Positions 1-5,723 of a stretch of DNA of 6,397 nt are shown here, one piece after another. The DNA is from Calditrichota bacterium (GTDB lineage Bacteria > Calditrichota > Calditrichia > Calditrichales > Calditrichaceae): the NCBI GenBank assembly GCA_024278715.1, contig JAJRSN010000355.1:1-6397 (forward strand). The letters are read 5' to 3'. A model generated the notes under the pieces. That model worked only from the letters and a program-made list of their open reading frames with translations. It was not told the origin of the DNA and made no database searches. Both the position numbers and the translations under genes were made by a program. Within the stretch, counting starts at the first letter, position 1. Every line of letters starts with the position of its first letter.

Positions 1-1087
1 AATAGGTCTTTAAAAGCTCCATATAGGTGGGCAATTGATCACGGTTGTAAGATAATTCCTGATAAAGGGAATCCATGTTCACTTTGGGATTGCCGCGGCA
101 TTCTAAAAGATAATATTCGTCGTTATTAATGGGAATTTTAATCAGCGTTGGTTTGGTTGAATCGTTCTCAGGAAACAGACGTCCTATTTCAATTCCCTTT
201 TGCGGCTGATTAATTTCCACGGGATCATCCCAGCCCAGCAAATAACGGGAGAACGCTCCCGGCGGTGCCGGAACAAGACCGTTCATATTGAGCAAACCCG
301 CGTCCATCAAGCCAAAACGCCCCACGCCGCTTTTTTGTTTAGAAGGGCTAAAAAGATCGTACAATCCCAGATAGCTGCCGATATTGGAAACCAAAAATCC
401 GTTGAGCGCTATGGCGTAGCCGTCCTGATTTTGTGTTTCCGGTAAAAGAATACCGGCGGAAATTTTATGTTTACCGCCGTTTACGGCAATGCCGTCAAAG
501 GTATCGCCAAGCGTTTTTTTAAAAAACGATTCGCTGAGAAAAAGCGAAGGAATATCCTGCGGAGTGGCGTCATAACCAAGATCGATATCGCGCCCTACGC
601 CGGCATGAAAAACCACAACCAAATCATAAGCGCTGAAATCAATGGAATCCGAACCGGCGTCGGCTGCTTTAACGGCATCCGCGAACAATCGGCTAATACC
701 GCGGTTAATTTCTTCATCCGTGGTGTTGGGGTTGTATTCTCCCATGGTCTTGTTTAGCTGGAAAGCGGCATTATCTTCCCGGGGATAGACATCCCCTTCC
801 ACAATCAATCGACCTTTTGACACCGCCTGAAAATAATTGGAAGCGGCGGCGATCTGATCCTGGAAATATTGTCTGTTGTGCGGAGCGGGATCGATGGCAA
901 AAGAATCGGTAGTAACCGAATCGATCATAAATTTGCCGTTCCCCGTGGTCAGCGGATTATTATCTTCTTTAAACTCAACGCGCAGGGCGCAAATTTTAAT
1001 GATGTCCGGTTTTTTATCCTGCGCAAACAAAACAAGGGGCAGGGATATTAGAATTGTCCAGAATAAAATGCGTTTTTTTGCTTTCAT
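1..1087 (-). CDS. Exported M6-metalloprotease-like protein, probable pseudoprotease (C-terminus outside window)
   Basis: The frame is open from ATG at 1087 to the left edge, giving 362 complete codons with no stop, so the C-terminus is missing. Residues 1-23 form a signal peptide: basic MKAKKR, a hydrophobic stretch, then LFAQ. The rest resembles the M6 (immune inhibitor A-like) peptidase fold: YDLVVVFHAG at 154-163, GLYDLF at 241-246, GVGRFGLMDAG at 254-264, an AFSRYLLGW segment at 278-286 and EYYLLECR at 324-331. M6 peptidases normally carry HExxHxxGxxD before the DLY/DLF segment. Here the aligned residues are S234-N235-I236-G237-S238, followed by G241 and D244, so both histidines and the catalytic glutamate are absent while the flanks survive. 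I infer a secreted, non-catalytic protein. An AAAGAAG ribosome binding site lies about 10 nt upstream. The preceding porV-like gene ends with a terminator, so this gene may have its own promoter. A type IX sorting domain may exist but lies outside the window. Confidence 0.8.
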   Translation of the reverse strand, partial: MKAKKRILFWTILISLPLVLFAQDKKPDIIKICALRVEFKEDNNPLTTGNGKFMIDSVTTDSFAIDPAPHNRQYFQDQIAAASNYFQAVSKGRLIVEGDVYPREDNAAFQLNKTMGEYNPNTTDEEINRGISRLFADAVKAADAGSDSIDFSAYDLVVVFHAGVGRDIDLGYDATPQDIPSLFLSESFFKKTLGDTFDGIAVNGGKHKISAGILLPETQNQDGYAIALNGFLVSNIGSYLGLYDLFSPSKQKSGVGRFGLMDAGLLNMNGLVPAPPGAFSRYLLGWDDPVEINQPQKGIEIGRLFPENDSTKPTLIKIPINNDEYYLLECRGNPKVNMDSLYQELSYNRDQLPTYMELLKTY

Positions 1088-1112
1088 GAAGGCGCTTCTT
1101 TAGTGTTTAACA

Positions 1113-1148
1113 GATTACTGCTGTGAGCTTAGTAAAAAACAAGTAATC
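1113..1148. repeat. 7-bp inverted repeat upstream of the M6-like gene
   Basis: GATTACT at 1113-1119 and its exact reverse complement AGTAATC at 1142-1148 are separated by 22 bp. The right arm touches the U-tract of the porV terminator. The pair lies 26-61 bp upstream of the M6-like start codon, where a promoter for that gene would sit. It could be an operator or a weak leader hairpin. A 7-bp match in AT-rich DNA could also be chance, and no convincing -35/-10 pair was found between the arms. Confidence 0.3.
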
Positions 1149-1177
1149 AAAAAAGGGGAGCAGAACTCCCCCCTTTT
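1149..1177 (-). terminator. Intrinsic terminator after the porV-like gene
   Basis: Read on the minus strand, a GGGGAG stem (1171-1166), a 5-nt loop (1165-1161) and CTCCCC (1160-1155) are followed at once by six T (1154-1149). Further A and G residues on the 5' side could extend or slide the stem. It begins 7 bp after the TAA of the porV-like gene, the classic place for a Rho-independent terminator. It separates transcription of the porV-like gene from the M6-like gene, at least in part. Confidence 0.85.
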
Positions 1178-1184
1178 AAATATT

Positions 1185-2276
1185 TTAGAATTTAATCCCA
1201 AGCGAAAAACGCATGGTTTCAGCCAAAGGGTGATCTTTTGAAGCCGAGATGTAGCTAAAATCTATATTAAACAAATTGAAGCCGATTCCGCCGCCGAATG
1301 TTAGGAACTTACGATCTCCGAAGCTCGGGTCTTCATAAAAATAGCCGACGCGTAAGGCGATTAAAGATCCATAGCTGTATTCGAGCCCTACCGAATGAGT
1401 AAAACGGCGTAAACGTTCGTTTAAACTGCCTTTGACCCAAACGGAATAGAAAGCGGCTTTAAAAACTCCGTCCGAAGTTCCGTCCTTATGGCGATAAACC
1501 AAAAGGCGGTTTGCATCGTAAACCACAAGAATTTTGTTAAAACCGTCGTCAAAAGCTCGGTAAGCCAAACCGAGACGCAAATTGGTGGGCAGAGGGTCAG
1601 CCTGCTGACGATCGATAGAGGTAACCTTTGGTCCAAAATTGGAAACACTGATTCCGAGATTCAGACGGTTATCCAGAAAAGCGTAATCCGGCGTCCACAA
1701 AACGCCGACATCCACTGCAAAGCTGGTGGCTCTTCCGTCGCGATTTTCGGACCCTACGCTCACATTACTCAGATTACTCTGAATAATCTTGGAGTTTATA
1801 CCGATTCCCAGATTTTGCTTCAATTTTGTGGCATACGCCAAAGATATGGCGTATTCAAAGGAATCGAACGTTCCCAGCTCATCGCCTGTTTCGTTTGTCC
1901 AAACGTTTTTGCCCAAATTAAGAAAAGTAATGCTGGCGCCGAACATGCCTATGTCTTCGACATAAAAACGAGAGGCGGCGTAATCGTAAAACAGGTCGCT
2001 AAAATTGAACTGCGGCAACCAGCGCGAGTGCATGAGCGAAATTTGGTAACGTTTATCTACTGCCGGGTCTTCGTATTGAAAAGCCAGACCTGCCGGATTC
2101 CAGAAAATTGCCGTAGCATCATTAATCAAAGCGACTCCCGCTTCGCCCAAACCGCCGTTCCGAGCCCCTGGAGAAATCAAAAGGAACGGTACGGCAGCTT
2201 CACCCTGGGCATAAAGGTTCTGTCCTGCATACGATACGAGCAAAATTCCGAAAACCAGAACTGCTAATTTCTTCAT
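1185..2276 (-). CDS. porV: PorV/PorQ-family outer-membrane beta-barrel protein (type IX secretion)
   Basis: This 363-residue protein has a signal peptide (residues 1-24, ending LYAQ) and the PorV N-terminal signature AAVPFLLISPGARNGGLG at 27-44, followed by AGVALINDATAIFWNPAGLAF at 46-66. The remainder alternates short amphipathic strands (for example RLNLGISVSNFG and FTHSVGLEYSYG) and ends in SLGIKF with a terminal Phe, as in proteins inserted by the BAM complex. PorV (LptO) is a FadL-like barrel that binds type IX substrates after they leave the SprA translocon and hands them to the cell-surface attachment complex. Length is slightly below typical PorV. Start choice is firm: GGAGGTG lies 4 nt before ATG 2276. 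A near-consensus promoter and a structured leader precede it and a terminator follows, so it is probably its own transcription unit. The exact subfamily (PorV, PorQ or an uncharacterised paralogue) is not settled, and FCB genomes often carry several copies. Confidence 0.85.
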   Translation of the reverse strand: MKKLAVLVFGILLVSYAGQNLYAQGEAAVPFLLISPGARNGGLGEAGVALINDATAIFWNPAGLAFQYEDPAVDKRYQISLMHSRWLPQFNFSDLFYDYAASRFYVEDIGMFGASITFLNLGKNVWTNETGDELGTFDSFEYAISLAYATKLKQNLGIGINSKIIQSNLSNVSVGSENRDGRATSFAVDVGVLWTPDYAFLDNRLNLGISVSNFGPKVTSIDRQQADPLPTNLRLGLAYRAFDDGFNKILVVYDANRLLVYRHKDGTSDGVFKAAFYSVWVKGSLNERLRRFTHSVGLEYSYGSLIALRVGYFYEDPSFGDRKFLTFGGGIGFNLFNIDFSYISASKDHPLAETMRFSLGIKF

Positions 2277-2280
2277 ATTT

Positions 2281-2287
2281 CACCTCC
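2281..2287 (-). promoter_or_regulatory. Strong ribosome binding site of the porV-like gene
   Basis: GGAGGTG on the minus strand lies 4 nt before ATG 2276 and is an almost perfect anti-16S match. It is separated from the U-tract of the leader hairpin by only five bases (ATTTT), so folding of the leader could affect both termination and ribosome access. Confidence 0.85.
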
Positions 2288-2292
2288 AAAAT

Positions 2293-2340
2293 AAAAAACC
2301 GGTTTATTTGGACAGCCTACCCTCACTTCCAAATAACCGG
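2293..2340 (-). terminator. Terminator-like hairpin in the porV leader, possible attenuator
   Basis: On the minus strand CCGGTTATTTGG (2340-2329) pairs with CCAAATAAACCGG (2311-2299) with a single bulged base across a 17-nt loop (2328-2312). The stem closes on CCGG and is followed directly by six T (2298-2293), the layout of an intrinsic terminator. It lies downstream of the predicted promoter and just upstream of the ribosome binding site, so if it terminates it would reduce porV transcription. It may instead protect the message or end read-through from the upstream operon. The stem is AU-rich in the middle, so its strength is uncertain. Confidence 0.6.
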
Positions 2341-2350
2341 CATCCCGATA

Positions 2351-2438
2351 CCTATAGACTGTTTGTTAAAGGCAGACTGTTCCACTATTTTTTGAGCATT
2401 CATATCTCAATAATATCCTTTAACAAACAGCGTATAGG
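2351..2438. repeat. Long imperfect inverted repeat in the porV leader
   Basis: Two 22-nt arms, 2351-2372 and 2417-2438, are reverse complements at 20 of 22 positions. The two mismatches are adjacent (GA against CG in the aligned strand), giving a stem with one small internal loop and 14 uninterrupted inner pairs. The 44-nt interior holds a smaller hairpin, TTGAG 2392-2396 with CTCAA 2406-2410. In the predicted porV transcript this would be a long stem starting about 35 nt from the 5' end. An octamer, AGACTGTT, occurs at 2356-2363 and again at 2374-2381. No transposase, target duplication or second copy is visible in the window. Confidence 0.8.
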
Positions 2439-2478
2439 CAATTCCCCTACTTTTTTTTTTACTAAATTAAAGTATTAA

Positions 2479-2507
2479 AATATAATAGTCTAAAAAGATT
2501 ATGTCAA
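2479..2507 (-). promoter_or_regulatory. Sigma-70-type promoter for the porV-like gene
   Basis: On the minus strand TTGACA (2507-2502) is a perfect -35 box and TATATT (2484-2479) a close -10 box, with 17 bp between them. A start around 2470-2473 would give a leader of about 195 nt before ATG 2276. The -35 box begins 19 bp after the stop codon of the Trm112-like gene, and no clear terminator lies between. The surrounding DNA is AT-rich as expected. If the host belongs to Bacteroidota, whose main sigma factor prefers a different box, this E. coli-like match would be less telling. Confidence 0.7.
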
Positions 2508-2525
2508 GGACTTTTCGCAATCCCT

Positions 2526-2690
2526 TTAAAATTTTTCGGCTTCTTCTATCAGCATAATCGGTATATCATCTTCAATTCGGAAGATCAGACGGCAATTATG
2601 ACAAATTAGCTTGTCGTCTTCCTTCTTGTATTCCAATTCGCCTTTGCATTGCGGACAGGCTAAAATCTCTAATAAAGATTCGTCTAACAT
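2526..2690 (-). CDS. Trm112/YcaR-family small zinc-ribbon protein
   Basis: This 54-residue protein runs from ATG 2690 to TAA at 2528-2526. It starts MLDESLLEILACPQCKGELE and has the family pattern of two CxxC knuckles, C12-P-Q-C15 and C30-H-N-C33, which suggests one bound zinc. The C-terminal DDIPIMLIEEA (41-51) matches the bacterial IPVMLxxEA motif. Members of this family (UPF0434, E. coli YcaR) are close to 60 residues and resemble eukaryotic Trm112, a methyltransferase partner. The bacterial role is poorly defined, and E. coli ycaR lies between lpxK and kdsB among envelope genes. A GAGG site sits 8 nt upstream. The gene follows the thioesterase by 43 bp with no terminator, so it is probably the last gene of the operon. 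Confidence 0.92.
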   Translation of the reverse strand: MLDESLLEILACPQCKGELEYKKEDDKLICHNCRLIFRIEDDIPIMLIEEAEKF

Positions 2691-2733
2691 GTTAAAACCT
2701 CATATTTCCAATTAAACCTATTATTATCGGATT

Positions 2734-3126
2734 TTATTTCAGCACTTTGTCTAAAAAGAATTTCGGCGGTCGAATCGGCTTTCCCTCTGCATTTGTAAAG
2801 GCATGAACCGAATATCCTTCGCAAATAACGATTCCCTCTCGCTCCACCCGATAATCAATCCGAAGATGAGCCTTTTCGATATTTCCGAATTGTGCTTTAA
2901 TCCTTAGTTTTTCGTCAAAGAACGCCGGTTTAAAATAACGCGCCCTGACTTCAATAACCGGCAGCAGATAGCCTTCTTTTTCCATCTGCGCATACGAAAT
3001 TCCCATGCGTCTCAACAATTCCAACCTCGCCATTTCGAACCACACAATATAAACTGAATGATGCGCAAACTTCATTTGATCGGTTTCGGCATATCGGACG
3101 CGAAAATCGATCGAACAGTCGTTCAT
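2734..3126 (-). CDS. Acyl-CoA thioesterase, YbgC/FadM type (4HBT hotdog fold)
   Basis: This 130-residue cytoplasmic protein is of normal length for the single-hotdog 4-hydroxybenzoyl-CoA thioesterase superfamily. The N-terminal signature RVRYAETDQM (9-18) supplies the expected catalytic aspartate D16, followed by H22-H23 and Y26, then WFEMARLELLRRMG (29-42), the hotdog helix. Later strands include RARYFKPAFFDEKLRIKA (61-78) and LRIDYRVERE (88-97). Such enzymes hydrolyse short to long acyl-CoA or acyl-ACP thioesters; the substrate cannot be read from the sequence. Its ATG overlaps the TGA of accA as ATGA, which suggests translational coupling. The accA link fits a role in acyl thioester balance or lipid metabolism, but that is inference from position. 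Confidence 0.9.
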   Translation of the reverse strand: MNDCSIDFRVRYAETDQMKFAHHSVYIVWFEMARLELLRRMGISYAQMEKEGYLLPVIEVRARYFKPAFFDEKLRIKAQFGNIEKAHLRIDYRVEREGIVICEGYSVHAFTNAEGKPIRPPKFFLDKVLK

Positions 3127-4091
3127 TCTTTCCAGGCACCCATCTTACTAAATTTTTCCATCCGTTGTTCAATTAATTTTTTAGGGGGAATTTTCACCAA
3201 TTCCCGCAAGTGTTTCAAAATAGCTTCTTTTACAACATTTGCAGCCAAATCATAATCTCTGTGAGCGCCGCCTTCGGGTTCTTTAATTATTTCGTCGATA
3301 ATCTTCAGTTTTAACAGATCCGGAGCCGTTACCTTCATGGCTTCCGCCGCATCCGGAGCGTGAGACGCGTCGCGCCATAAAATAGCGGCGCACCCTTCGG
3401 GACTAATTACCGAATACCACGAATTTTCGGTCATCAAAATACGATCGCCCACGCCGATACCCAGCGCCCCGCCCGAAGCTCCTTCGCCGATAATAACATT
3501 GATGATAGGCACCGGCAGTCTTGCCATACGGAAAAGATTATATGCAATGGCTTCGGCTTGCCCGCGTTCTTCGGCGCCGATTCCCGGGAACGCGCCCGGA
3601 GTATCGATAAGCGTAACTACGGGCTTGTTGAATTTAACCGCTAATTCCATAAGACGCAACGCTTTTCGATAGCCTTCCGGGTGAGGCATTCCGAAGTTGC
3701 GGTACAAATTATCTTTGGTGTCTTTGCCTTTTTGTTGCCCAATCAAGATAATCGAAAACTCTTCCAGCTTTGCCAAACCCGAAACAATCGCCTTATCATC
3801 GGCAAAACGCCGGTCGCCGTGCAGCTCTTCGAAATAGGAACACATTCTCGAAATATAATCCAGACTGTAGGGACGCTGCGGATGCCGGGCTAATTGAACG
3901 CGCTGCCATCTGTTCAGGTTGGCGTAAATCTCTTTACGCAGCTGCGACGCTTTTTTCTCAAGCCGTTTGATATCGTCTTCCAATTCCAATCCGCTGGCTA
4001 AAGCGTATTCTCGCATCTCCGCAATCTTTTCCTCCAGATTGACAATCGGCTTTTCAAATTCCAAAACAAATCGTTGTTTCTTTTTTGCCAT
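3123..4091 (-). CDS. accA: Acetyl-CoA carboxylase carboxyltransferase subunit alpha
   Basis: The product (322 residues, E. coli AccA is 319) is the alpha half of the carboxyltransferase that moves carboxyl from biotin on AccB to acetyl-CoA, giving malonyl-CoA for fatty acid synthesis. Seen in order: FEKPIVNLEEKI (12-23); a charged coiled-coil-like helical stretch around 24-66; RPYSLDYI (73-80); FGMPHPEGYRKALRLM (133-148); IDTPGAFPGIGAEERGQAEA (162-181); GEGASGGALGIGVGD (202-216), which forms the oxyanion-hole loop; and SVISPEGCAAILW (227-239). EPEGGAHRD (271-279) closes the domain. I chose ATG 4091 because MAKKKQRFVLEFEKP matches the family start and an AGGT site lies about 10 nt upstream; the frame stays open to 4163, but that extension lies inside the glycosyltransferase gene. 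The partner accD is not in the window, which is common when the two subunits are unlinked. Confidence 0.97.
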   Translation of the reverse strand: MAKKKQRFVLEFEKPIVNLEEKIAEMREYALASGLELEDDIKRLEKKASQLRKEIYANLNRWQRVQLARHPQRPYSLDYISRMCSYFEELHGDRRFADDKAIVSGLAKLEEFSIILIGQQKGKDTKDNLYRNFGMPHPEGYRKALRLMELAVKFNKPVVTLIDTPGAFPGIGAEERGQAEAIAYNLFRMARLPVPIINVIIGEGASGGALGIGVGDRILMTENSWYSVISPEGCAAILWRDASHAPDAAEAMKVTAPDLLKLKIIDEIIKEPEGGAHRDYDLAANVVKEAILKHLRELVKIPPKKLIEQRMEKFSKMGAWKE

Positions 4092-4102
4092 AATTTTTTT
4101 AC

Positions 4103-4828
4103 CTATAATTTTCTGATTAAACTCAGTAATCGTAATTTCCATACCAGAAAAACGGCTTCCCACATGATTTTTTTCGACAATTTAGATTCCCCGTAAACCC
4201 GATCGACAAAGATAATCGGAATTTCTTTTATCCGGAAACCTTTTTTCCATGTCTTGAAATTCAATTCAATCTGAAAAGCGTAACCGTTTGATCTGATACG
4301 GTCAAAATCGATACTTTCAAGGACTTCTCTGCGAAAGCACTTAAAACCGCCCGTACAATCTTTAATCGGAATTCCCGTGACCACCCGGGTGTAAACATTG
4401 GCGAAATAGCTTAACAACAATCTTTCCAGTGGCCAGTTAATGACGTTCACTCCTTTAATATAACGGGAACCGATCACCAAATCGTGACTCTCAATTTCCC
4501 GCAAAAAATTCGGGATTTCTTTGGGATCATGAGAAAAATCGGCGTCCATTTCAAAAATGTATTCAAAACCTTTTTCCAAAGCAACTTTAAAACCGGCGAT
4601 ATACGCGCGTCCCAGACCGTCTTTGACTTTTCGCTCCAAAAGAAGCACGCGGAGATCCTTTTCCATGATTTTTTTAATAATCTCACCAGTGCCGTCAGGC
4701 GAACTATCGTCCACAAATAAAACAAAAATCCCCGGAGCATGTTTATGAATTTCCAGAACCAACCGCTCTACATTCAAGGCTTCGTTGTAAGTAGGGATAA
4801 CCACCACAGCTTTTTTAGGATCAACCAT
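4103..4828 (-). CDS. Family 2 glycosyltransferase, polyprenyl-phosphate mannosyltransferase (DPM1) type
   Basis: This 241-residue protein has a single GT-A catalytic domain. Visible motifs are VVVIPTYNEALNVERLV (8-24), nucleotide-binding VDDSSPDGTG (39-48), KDGLGRAYIAGF (69-80), the metal-binding DAD at 95-97 within EMDADFSHDPKEI, VIGSRYIKG (118-126), CTGGFKCFRREVL (158-170), FQIELN (185-190) and GESKLS (213-218). These match dolichol-phosphate mannosyltransferase-like enzymes that transfer a sugar from a nucleotide donor to a polyprenyl phosphate at the inner face of the membrane. There is no C-terminal GtrA-type membrane domain, so membrane contact must be peripheral. The donor sugar cannot be told from sequence. 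ATG 4828 overlaps the end of the rmlD-like gene by 8 bp (ATGGTTGA), and the stop TAG overlaps the ribosome binding site of accA. Confidence 0.92.
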   Translation of the reverse strand: MVDPKKAVVVIPTYNEALNVERLVLEIHKHAPGIFVLFVDDSSPDGTGEIIKKIMEKDLRVLLLERKVKDGLGRAYIAGFKVALEKGFEYIFEMDADFSHDPKEIPNFLREIESHDLVIGSRYIKGVNVINWPLERLLLSYFANVYTRVVTGIPIKDCTGGFKCFRREVLESIDFDRIRSNGYAFQIELNFKTWKKGFRIKEIPIIFVDRVYGESKLSKKIMWEAVFLVWKLRLLSLIRKL

Positions 4829-5723
4829 CTTGATTTGCCAATTCCTCTTTTAGTAGTTCCAGTGCCCGATCAAGCGAATGCGGCTCCCATCCGGTGTAAT
4901 TGATTAACTTATAGATTTTAAAAGCCGAATTCATTGGACGCGGCGCTTTCTGATTTAAATTCACTGTTTTTATCCGTTCGATCAATGACTTGTCCAGCTC
5001 GAAAACATCAGCAATTTTAACGGCAAAATCATAGCGCGAAAGGATATCCGGACCCGAAATATGAAACAGACCAAAGGTCTCTTTTTGTAATAACCGATCT
5101 ATCGCCTCACAAAAATCCGGCGCATAAGTCGGAGAACCGATCTGATCGTCAACTATACGAATTTTTCTTTTATGGGTCAATTGATCTATTACCCAGGTAA
5201 CAAAATTCGGACCTACATCCCGTCCGCTTCCGAAAAGCACCTGAGTGCGGGCAAGGATGTATTCCAGATCGGAATTTTTTACGACATTCTCTCCCGCCAA
5301 TTTACTGCGGGCATAGTTGCCCCTCGGATTCGGCTGATCATCTTCCGTATAAGGACCGTCTTCGCCGTCAAAGACATAATCGGTTGAAACATGAACCAAA
5401 ACCGGTTTTACGGGCGCAGCGGCTTCCACAATGTTTTCGACGCCGCGCACATTAATATTCCAACAGGTTTCAGGATGGTCTTCACAGGCGTCAACATTAG
5501 TGTAAGCGGCGGCATTGATTATTATATCGGGATGCACACTTTGAACCAATTCGGCGACCGCCACGCGATTTGTAATATCAACCCTGTGATAGCTTATCCC
5601 CAATTCCGACAGCTTGTTTTTTGCCGAATATGAAGAGGCTATAACATCATTTCTCTTTCTAAAATGGCGGACCAAATTCTGCCCTAAAAGCCCATTCGAT
5701 CCCAAAATAAGTATTTTACGCAT
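4821..5723 (-). CDS. rfbD: RmlD-type dTDP-4-dehydrorhamnose reductase family protein
   Basis: This 300-residue short-chain dehydrogenase of the extended class has normal RmlD length. The N-terminal Rossmann motif is G8-S-N-G11-L-L-G14. NAAAYTNVDACE (70-81) matches the RmlD NAAAYTxVDxAE motif, VSTDYVFDG lies at 112-120, and the catalytic pair is Y137/K141 in YARSK. DQIGSPTYAPDF (193-204) and RPMNSAF (262-268) are RmlD hallmarks. RmlD reduces dTDP-4-keto-L-rhamnose to dTDP-L-rhamnose with NAD(P)H. The other rml genes are not in the window, so another nucleotide sugar, or the related MAT2B-like branch, cannot be excluded. The ATG overlaps the end of the kinase gene by 8 bp (ATGCGTAA), and GGAAAAG lies 4 nt upstream. 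Confidence 0.88.
   Translation of the reverse strand: MRKILILGSNGLLGQNLVRHFRKRNDVIASSYSAKNKLSELGISYHRVDITNRVAVAELVQSVHPDIIINAAAYTNVDACEDHPETCWNINVRGVENIVEAAAPVKPVLVHVSTDYVFDGEDGPYTEDDQPNPRGNYARSKLAGENVVKNSDLEYILARTQVLFGSGRDVGPNFVTWVIDQLTHKRKIRIVDDQIGSPTYAPDFCEAIDRLLQKETFGLFHISGPDILSRYDFAVKIADVFELDKSLIERIKTVNLNQKAPRPMNSAFKIYKLINYTGWEPHSLDRALELLKEELANQDG

Noticed and set aside
514..526. T6A7 run (minus strand) in the M6-like gene, resembling a slippery frameshift site or an assembly indel
   Set aside because: The frame stays open and the homologous motifs continue in the same frame on both sides, so neither a frameshift nor an error needs to be invoked.
200..1103. Several plus-strand open frames of 60-96 codons
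   Set aside because: All are antisense to the M6-like gene, which is intact from 1087 to the window edge, and none has a plausible start signal or domain.
1488..2267. A 259-codon open frame on the plus strand opposite the porV-like gene
   Set aside because: It lies fully antisense to a gene with a clear family match, signal peptide and ribosome binding site. Its translation shows no recognisable domain, so it is a shadow frame.
2417..2460. Long stem followed by ten T on the plus strand, read as a plus-strand terminator
   Set aside because: No plus-strand gene leads into it, and the T-run is 12 nt away from the stem base. The minus-strand leader reading explains the region better.
4092..4163. 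Longer accA start at 4163 (24 extra residues)
   Set aside because: The extra residues do not match the AccA N-terminus and overlap the glycosyltransferase gene; ATG 4091 has a good ribosome binding site and the family start.
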